Positions 56,728 to 64,000 of a stretch of DNA of 64,000 nucleotides are shown here, piece after piece. Within the stretch, counting starts at the first letter, position 1; the number at the start of each line of letters is the position of its first letter. Origin of the DNA: Acanthosoma haemorrhoidale (taxonomy: Eukaryota > Arthropoda > Insecta > Hemiptera > Acanthosomatidae); assembly GCA_930367205.1 (NCBI GenBank), contig OV884015.1, forward strand, positions 106,394,509 through 106,458,508, written 5' to 3'. The position numbers and the translations under genes are program-made. The notes beneath the pieces were generated by a model that was given only the letters and a program-made list of their open reading frames with translations, searched no databases and was not told the DNA's origin.

Positions 56728-58089
56728 TTGTTCATTCAAGCGATATGATATATTGAAAAATATCAAATATATTCATGAAGTCACTCAGGGAAATTGCAAC
56801 GAGATAAAAATAAATCATACTAAAAAAGTGGAAGGTAACAGACAGTGATGGGCTTAGTGAAAAAAGAAATAAAAGCGGAAGACAAAAAAGAAGATGGGAA
56901 TGACAGAGCTAGCGGAAGTGGAAGACTAAATAAATAAGAAGCGCTCTACCATTCTAATCTATGGTGCATGGTATGTTATGTATGATATTTATGCAAGGGC
57001 CTTCTCTCGACCAGGCATTCATCTTCCTGCGCACCCTTCTTCTTGTTTATCTTTTACCGGGGCCTTCATTTTCCTTTGGCTTATCTTAGTCTCCAGTAGT
57101 CATATATCTGTGTAGATGTTAAAGCATCCCGATGACGGCAGAATTTAAGTAGAGAGGAATAGTGGACATCATTGGCTTAACTAAACTCAAAAGGATAGTT
57201 CTTAATATCTACTGAATTTTTTTTTTCATGAACTTTGAAGAAGTTCATGAAGACACCCAGCAGATTTGTGAGATATAAGCTCATTTTTAGTACTGGCTTT
57301 AGAAGCCCTTAATGTCTCCCTGTCTGGCTTTTCCGGTATTTATCAACCTTCATTATACATGAAATTTTACATGACATTCATTTTATATATTAGGTTACAA
57401 AAATAAAAAATCTTGACGCCCTAATTAACAACAGATAATTTTGTTTTTTCAAACTATAACTACAAAAATAAAAACCACTGATACATGGACTGTCTACACC
57501 TGACTAACCTGCGAACACTCAACGACGACTGAGGAGACGTCGGAGTAGAGATATGCTAAACTGATAACAATTATAGAATTGATAAACATTTGATAACAAT
57601 TGATAAAATTCTTTATATAGACTTCAAAGTATATTTGAACACTGAACTCCCCCTGTATTCGTCAGAAATGTAATTTTGTCTATTATATTTACAGCACATT
57701 CACTAGTTGTTTACGTACAGTTACGTTACAGTTATGAGTTAATAAATAAACTCAATAAAATAAATACAGTAAGTTCCTAACCAATCATTTGCATCCTCGG
57801 AATTTTTTACGTGACTGAATATTGTGCACAGTGGTTCCCATTTAGAGTAGAGCGATGAACAAAAAATAAGACCAGCCCAATTAAAAATATTCTAAAGTCA
57901 TTGATAGATTAGTCAGCGAAAATAAATTAATATTTTTCTGTGATGTTGATGAAGGTTGACAATTAATCATATAGGGGTTCTGATGCACTGGGGCTTAGGT
58001 GAACCATAATCAAGCCATTAATACATGTCATTGTAAGTGTATATGTAATACACTATATAGCTCGAGTTCCATATGGAGAAAGACAGATA
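56728..58089. other. Unassigned sequence
   Basis: AT-rich, no gene recognised. Confidence 0.45.
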
Positions 58090-58175
58090 AATGCTTGATG
58101 CAACATATGCTACAAATGCTTGATGCAACATATGCTACAAATGCTTCATGCAACATATGCTACAAATGCTTCATG
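58090..58175. repeat. 25-bp tandem repeat
   Basis: Three full units of AATGCTTSATGCAACATATG plus CTACA, then a partial unit. Confidence 0.93.
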
Positions 58176-58229
58176 GGAAATAATGAAGGTTGAAATATTA
58201 ATTCTTCCTTATTTTATGTATTTATTAAT

Positions 58230-59001
58230 TGTAGCGAGCGCTAACCATATATGTAAATTACCCTATACTCTGGTGCAACTAATGTATTATAATATAAATG
58301 CAAATCTTTGTAAACTTCTTGTAATAAATCATAGAGAGGTCGGTAGTCGTGAAACAAGTAACAGAGGGTCAAAGGTTGACAGCAATAAAACCTGAGAGGG
58401 TAAGCCACCTGCCCCTAATAAAATAGACCCGGGCAGACCTTCAGTCACTTTCCGGTGGTCATAAAATCTAAAAGCCATGCCAATAAACAGTTCTTTAGGG
58501 GACGAGGGGCACGTACTCGGCGCAGGTGTGACATCATAAACATACCCCGTTCAAGCTAGGCTCCTCCTTCCGGTAGGAAGGGGAAGTAATGTTTAAAACC
58601 AAGGGGTTTCGCCCTGGAAAACCACTCTTCTCCAGTCTCTGCATCTAGACAGTCGCGATACTCCAGGGCCCCGGGGCCCTGGAATCTTCTACTAGTCTAC
58701 TCTCTCTCTGCCACACCTCTAGGCAGTCACCTTGTCTCACAGCCTCTAGCAGACCCTCTGACGACTTGTACTATTACGCTGCCAATCTCCCGCCCGAACT
58801 CTGAAAACTGGTCTTATTCTTTATGAAACCTCTGAACCTCTCTCCTGAACACAGTGTATTGTCGGGACACATCCCTATCAATAAAATGGAGTCAGATATT
58901 AACACCTACACGGAACATGGTCCATGTTATAAACTACAACAATCCGCACTTGTCACCAGGGCTAGAGTGATAAGGCACTCCCCTAGTGACGCCCCCAGAC
59001 A
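58230..59001 (+). repeat. Solo LTR family S, copy 4
   Basis: A 772-bp solo LTR (TG to CA) with the 5-bp duplication TTAAT (58225-58229 and 59002-59006). The terminal TGTAGCGAGCGCTAAC matches the end of S5 in reverse. AATAAAATGGAGTCAG lies near its right end. Internal region absent. It differs in the middle from S1/S3, so it belongs to another subfamily with S5. Confidence 0.85.
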
Positions 59002-59029
59002 TTAATTTTTAATTTTTTTTTTTTTTTAG

Positions 59030-59312
59030 TAATAACAACTTTATAAAATTGCAATCTTGGGCAATAAGTAATTGTGATAAATGATCACATTCATACCATA
59101 TTTACAATTCATCATTCACTAGCTCATTCATGCAGTATTTACAAAGCCCAGAGACCTCCCAAGTCCACATGCTGTCACCTCCCTCGCATGCAAAAGAGGA
59201 ACCGGAGTGTTGGGAAGTACCCCACTCTCCTCCATCAGCGCGTCACCGGATACGAGCCGGAGGCTGACGAAGAGCGCGAGAGTCACAGACGCTCAGGACA
59301 TGATTGGAGAAT
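59030..59312 (-). mobile_element. LINE family A tail, copy 15
   Basis: Minus-strand family A 3' UTR with small deletions, preceded by a T-run, directly next to solo LTR S4. Confidence 0.85.
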
Positions 59313-60123
59313 CACAAGAATTATAATCAAAATAGTGGGATTCCATTATTAAAATACCATTAAATGAGCCTGATGTAGCACACTTTCTTTGTAGAAATCC
59401 TCAAAACCTCTTTGATAACTTTCCATTTTAAACTTGAAGATTAAACGGCTATGAACTAAACATATCAAACTTGGGATATATATCTCGAAAATGAAATTTC
59501 TTCTACATTAATCATACGCTTAATCATAATTACCCTCCCTCCACGTGCAATGAATAAAGGCCTAAAACCACAATTAGTATTGTAGAGAGTAATTATGACC
59601 AACTGTTGCTGATATTATCAAGGGAGCTTCCGGCTATGATTTAACTATCATATGGGATGTTGTGAATATGGGATGTAATATCCTGCCCTTCCAGAGGCAA
59701 AATGGTTCTCTACCTCTTTAGTTGTGATGAAGTGGAAATTTTATAATGAAAGCATATTATAATACATCAGTTTCTGCCTTTGTCCGTAAAGTAATGCGAA
59801 ATTGTAAATTAAATGATTATACTCTTGTTCATTTTATCAGCCACATTTGCTGACAAAGTAGTAATTTATTCTAACTGGAAAAAGCTTTGGATCTAGTCCA
59901 CTCTGTGGAAGCTGGCAGGTTTGATAAAAGTAATTTCCGGTCTGATGTCGTAAGTTACTTATCCTTTCAACCCTTAAAACAAAAACCACCTACAACCTAC
60001 CTAAGGGGTATTTAATTATATAACTGAATATTTTTATGTCGGTTATAATAATTTCAGAGAAAATCTTTGTTATAATTAGGATATAAAAATAATTGTAAAA
60101 GAGCTTAGATAGCAACTTATAAT
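59313..60123. other. Unassigned AT-rich sequence
   Basis: No gene or repeat match. Confidence 0.45.
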
Positions 60124-60535
60124 AGGGGGACCAGAAAGTAGTGTCGGTTTTTTTACATTAAATTCAAACACAAATTTTTAACAAGTTTTTTTTTTATCAA
60201 TGATTTAATCACCCAAGTTATCAGCAACCTTTTGCCATCTAGTGTGCACATTTTCAATGCCTGATCGATCAAAATCAATTGGTTACTCAGCAAAATATCT
60301 GGAGATGGCATTTTGGACATCATCCAAATTTGCAAATGGGTGAGACTGGAGATGGAGAATGGGTCCTCTATGATAATCCAAAACGCAAAAGGAAGTGTCT
60401 CTCTGCGAATGAATCGTCACAAAGTACACTAAAGGCAGGTTTAGAGTCCAAAAAGGCTTTTTGTGTGTTTAGTGGAGTATTCGCGGGGTCGTTTATTTTG
60501 AAGTGCTGAAACCTGGACAAACCGCGAATGCAGAC

Positions 60536-61402
60536 TGACGGGTCGTCACGAGGGGGGTGCCTAGTTACCCTAGCCCTGGCGACGAAGTGAGGGTTGATTA
60601 AGTTTATGACCTGGACAATCGTTTCATGACGGTCTTACTATCTGACTCCATTATTGATAGCTATGTGCCCCGACAATTCAATATGTTCAGCAGAAGAGGT
60701 ATGGGTAGGTAGTGTAGGTAGTTTGTGTGGTCTTGGAATGACCACGAATTCACACTCGGTATCTGAGGGTAGGTGAAATCCGTCCGGATCCCAAAGGCGA
60801 GTATGAATAGGAGAGAGGCAGACTGAATCGCCGTGGGGAACACTGCTTGGTAAGCTTGCATGGCCACGGCCACGTTGTTTACTAGGGAGCTGCTAGTTTT
60901 AGCGAGACGAAGGCAGAGATTCTCACTAGGAAGGTGGGGGGTCTGACAATGCCGGACTAAAACGTAGCGAGGTGAGGAGAGAAAGATGTAGAGGTTTTTC
61001 ATAAAGAAGAAGACCAAATTTTTGAATATCGCCGCAGCTGCAAGTTATCTATAGCTTCGTCGGGAGAATGAATTACAGCCCGAGATCTGCCCCTATTTAT
61101 AGTTAGTGGTGGCTCGTTAGGCCCAATCATCTCCCTCGTTATTGTATCCAATGAGGCCCCAGTATGCGGTAGGGCATTGTGTAGGCAGCCGTAGGCCTGG
61201 CCCGGCAGGGTCGTTTTACTACCTGATGTGGATGGGGTAGCTGGTGGCCCAGCTCTTAACTTAATTGGCTTGCAGCTGCGACTTCTTTATTTTTTACACA
61301 TTTACAATGACTTATTTATGTTATTTACATTTGTTTAAATTAATTTACAATATATATATACAATAGAGTGTCTGGTATCTTATGTAGTTAGCGGTCGCTA
61401 CA
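60536..61402 (-). repeat. Solo LTR family S, copy 5, nested in a mariner
   Basis: An 867-bp solo LTR flanked by the 5-bp duplication CAGAC (60531-60535, 61403-61407); removing it together with one CAGAC restores the mariner transposase frame NAD-LFCEQ. On the minus strand it has CTATAAATAG (61093-61102) and the leader ATG at 61017. This copy fixes the boundaries and LTR nature of family S. Confidence 0.93.
61093..61102 (-). promoter_or_regulatory. TATA box in solo LTR S5
   Basis: CTATAAATAG on the minus strand followed by GGGGCAG, 85 bases before the leader ATG at 61017. Confidence 0.6.
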
Positions 61403-61836
61403 CAGACCTTTTCTGTGAACAATTTAATTTTAAGAGTGCTCAGCGATTGTCAACATAACGTGTTATTCTGCAACACGATAATGGGAGGTATTGCCTCGCC
61501 CACCATACTCCCCCGATATTGTGCCAGCGGATTTCCATTTATTACGATCGCTACCACATTTTCCAAGTGGCAAAATATTTGAAAATTTGGTTGATGTCCA
61601 AAATGCCATCTCTATATATTTTGCTCAAAAGCCAATTGACTATTATCGACCTGGCATTGAAAATTTGCACACTAGATGGCAAAAGGTTGTTGAGAACGAC
61701 GGTTATTACTTTATTGATTAATTGACGAATCGTTCGCAGAGAGACACTGCCTTTTGTTAAAAAACAAAAACTTGTTAAAAATTTTTTTGTTTGAATTTAA
61801 TGTAAAAAAAAAACGACATTACTTTCCGGTCCCCCT

Positions 61837-63710
61837 CCTACAAGCAGAAGGAAAAAAATACGTCATTCGTCACATGGACTTCAAAGGTGAAAGTGAAAAC
61901 ATGACTAAATCATAATGAAACATTAATCATCTGGGACAAAATTAGCTAGAGGCACAAAAACCAATTTACAGACACGTGTGCTCCGCAAGTAAAGAAACGC
62001 CCTCAGAGCAAGGACAGTTGCCGAGGGTAGACGGAAGTTAGGAAGCTGCCAAGAAGGCTATCTAAATATCTCACTTTGTGGAACTAGGTAAAATGAAAAT
62101 CTATGAGAAACACACGACTAACGGACGGTACAAGAATAAGTGAAACGTTAGAAATGTTTTAGTATGACATTTGTTTCTTCACGTTTTGCTCTTGGGTAGT
62201 AATTGACAAATCCGTAATGACATTGGTTCATCTTAGAGTCATATTATGACCCTCTAGCTTTGCATATTAGCTGCTCTGACCTTTGACCCTACACCAGGAA
62301 GGGTCGAGCGACCCTCTCGGGCTCGGCGGGGTAGGCTGGTAATCCTATTTATAAGTCCATCCCTAGCCGAGAGCGCCTCAAATAAGATTCTCCTGCAATA
62401 TATGAACCACCGCCGCATCGCATTTTAAATTGGATTTTACTCCGTTGATACTCTGATGTGGGAAGTAAGAAAAATAAAATAAAAGTGCCCTGGTTTATTT
62501 TACTCTGAGGATCAATATTCTACGAGTCCGACTTCCGAAGCGGTCACATTTAACAATAAATAAATAATTCATCGCTTCGTGTATCAAGTTTGTAGAAACA
62601 AATTCAGTTTTTTGTTATCGAGATGTTAAGTAGAAGGAAAAGATAAAGAACCTTTTAAAAACTATTGAACTTTTGATGCTAATTTGTGTAAAATTCTTCC
62701 TATGACCCAACACTATTAAGGCCAAAAACCAATAATTAAAAGAAATAAAATGAAAAAGTTTAAGTTACACAGAAATACTAAATTATTATTAAATTAGATT
62801 TCAAAAAGTGTTTATAATATGTTCAAACGTTTTCCTGTGTTACTATTTGTGGACTGCGGAATTTCTTGATTGCCATATTTTTCTTTAACCCTCTTATGTT
62901 TAAAAAAAAAAATCAGACTAACTAATTCTAAATCGATGGCTCCGTTTTAGAAAAATTTTTTTTTTTTTATTTTAACATTTATTTTTTTTATTAAATGTAA
63001 GAATTGAGTATGTGTGTTCCTGTCTGTCACTTCCACTTCCACTGTCACTTCCAATTCCTGGAGCAACTTACACCAAACTTAATACACTAATGAGCTAAAA
63101 TCTCAAATGATATTGAGAGGGTAGGCGCCACAACTGGGAGGGGGGGGGGTTGGCGAAACCATCGACCGATAACAGTTTTGAGTCCGTAGTTTTCGTGTCC
63201 TTGAGACGAGTAGTAATACTTCGGGTTCCAATAGTATTTTCAGGTTCTGCCAAAAGCATGAAGACTGACAAATAAAATTTCCAAAATGACCGTTTGTAGT
63301 ATTTTAATACCAAATCCGTAATGTCATCATGGAATATTTAAGCTGAGCCCGATAACAAGTAAGACCATATATATATATTATTCGAATACAAGTCAATGAT
63401 TCAATTGAGATCGCTACGTGTCCTTAGAAAAAAGTTCATTCCCCTAGTTTTGAGTAGTCCATTTTGGTTCTATTTCTTGAACCTTTAACGCGTTTTGAAA
63501 TCATAAACTAAATGTAGCACCGAAGAGTATTTATTAATCTTCTTTCTTTCTTTGTATTACAATTTAATTTGACTGCCTCTGCATGGTACAAATTGAATGT
63601 ACAATTATTTTTTTTTATTGCTGGTGAGGTCCAGATAAGTTGTTTTCCTTTCTCAAGAAAAATTAGATATAAACGATACTAATGGTAACAGATATCTATC
63701 AATAATACGG
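61837..63710. other. Unassigned; GC-richer island at 62200-62460
   Basis: No gene or repeat match. The island contains TGACCTTTGACCCT (62277-62290), a DR1 nuclear-receptor-like half-site pair. A G-run of nine lies near 63141. Confidence 0.35.
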
Positions 63711-64000
63711 ATGCTGTGCCGACAGCTTTGTGACTGGGAATGCCCAGAGCAGCTATACGCCGTGTTGGTTTCCTTCTTGAAGAACAGATCGGTGAGAGTA
63801 CGGGTAGGTGATTGCCTCTCTGACCCATTCCCTCTGACTTGTGGAGTTCCTCAAGGAGCGGTTCTGTCTCCGGTTCTTTTCAGTATGTACACATCTGAAA
63901 TTGTTGGGACAAACTATAAGAAAGCTACTGTAATCGCTTTCGCCGGCGACATTGCGGTTTACAGCAGCAGCATGAGTGCACAAAGAGCTCTTACACAGGC
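63711..64000 (+). pseudogene. Non-LTR retrotransposon reverse transcriptase fragment (runs off the window)
   Basis: A continuous forward frame from about 63711 to the window end: CDWECPEQLYAVLVSFLKNR, then TCGVPQGAVLSPVLFSMYTS, then ATVIAFAGDIAVYSSS. These are RT motifs B (VPQGAVLSP) and C of a LINE. The usual FADD is FAGD, so the first Asp of the catalytic pair is lost and this copy is inactive even where the frame is open. The wording resembles Jockey-type RTs. The element continues beyond 64000 and its 5' part is absent here. Confidence 0.85.

Larger units (their letters stand above)
60337..61721 (+). pseudogene. mariner transposase pseudogene
   Basis: Two forward exon-like pieces separated by the LTR. 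60337-60535 carries the first catalytic Asp region (TGDGEWVLYDN), an in-frame stop (CV*WSIRGVVYF) and KPGQTANAD. 61408-61721 carries LFCEQFNFK, a damaged HDN region and an intact end with PPYSPDIVPADFHLLRS, the third catalytic Asp, and KVVENDGYYFID. The N-terminal DNA-binding half is missing. Wording is typical of DD34D mariners. Confidence 0.82.
60124..61836 (+). mobile_element. DD34D-type mariner with duplicated inverted end, interrupted by a solo LTR
   Basis: A mariner-family relic. The right half is normal: transposase C-terminus and terminal repeat (reverse complement AGGGGGACCGGAAAGTAATG). The left end (AGGGGGACCAGAAAGTAGTG) is not the 5' end of a mariner but an inverted copy of the 3' end, since 60153-60335 encodes the transposase C-terminus backwards. 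From 60337 the transposase runs forward (TGDGEWVLYDNPKRKRK). It is split after NAD at 60535 by a solo LTR and resumes at 61408 with LFCEQFNFKSAQRLST. Confidence 0.82.

Overview
This window looks like a piece of an AT-rich insect (or at least arthropod) genome, packed with transposable elements in varying states of decay. The only host protein-coding sequence I can support is one internal exon on the minus strand (45379-45514). It encodes the C-terminal half of an Ig domain of the beaten-path (Beat) family and has good splice sites on both sides. Most or all of the 64 kb is therefore probably intron around that exon. The insect assignment rests on this Beat exon, on Jockey-clade LINEs, on a DD41D (rosa-like) mariner, and on an LTR element primed by an insect-type tRNA-Phe. 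I cannot name the species.

Layout. 1-378 is the tail of a Jockey-like LINE (family A). 1752-6798 is an old Ty3/gypsy element with 359/358-bp LTRs, broken gag-pol and ATAT target duplications. Its presumed primer-binding site is an 11-nt perfect complement of a sequence inside its own LTR, which suggests Tf1-type self-priming. 6871-7020 is a 50-bp tandem repeat. 7308-7905 and 16283-16890 are a second Jockey-like LINE (family C). 8449-13777 is a young, apparently complete Ty3/gypsy element with 180-bp LTRs differing at two positions, a tRNA-Phe primer site, and intact gag and pol in one frame separated by a single UGA. From 14 kb to 43 kb lie family A tails in both orientations, solo LTRs, other LINE tails, two deleted DD41D mariners, a large inverted repeat (26.86/28.45 kb), a tandem duplication (30.44-33.0 kb), a 16-bp minisatellite, a Tc1 remnant and a piggyBac remnant. 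From 44 to 64 kb come the Beat exon, more family A copies, three more solo LTRs (one nested inside a mariner), a LINE fragment carrying a reverse-transcriptase motif, and a LINE RT fragment running off the right edge.

Nothing here forms a host operon or pathway; the structure is a history of insertions. Several relative ages can be read: the old gypsy (LTRs about 5% apart) against the young one (about 1%); a family A LINE inserted after the 30-33 kb duplication; a solo LTR inserted into an already damaged mariner. The most unusual items are the self-complementary primer site, the in-frame gag-UGA-pol junction, the set of solo LTRs with separate 5-bp target duplications and a shared short leader ORF, and the mariner whose left end is an inverted copy of its right end. 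Between repeats are several repeat-free, GC-richer islands that may be conserved intronic regulatory DNA. That last point is inference only.
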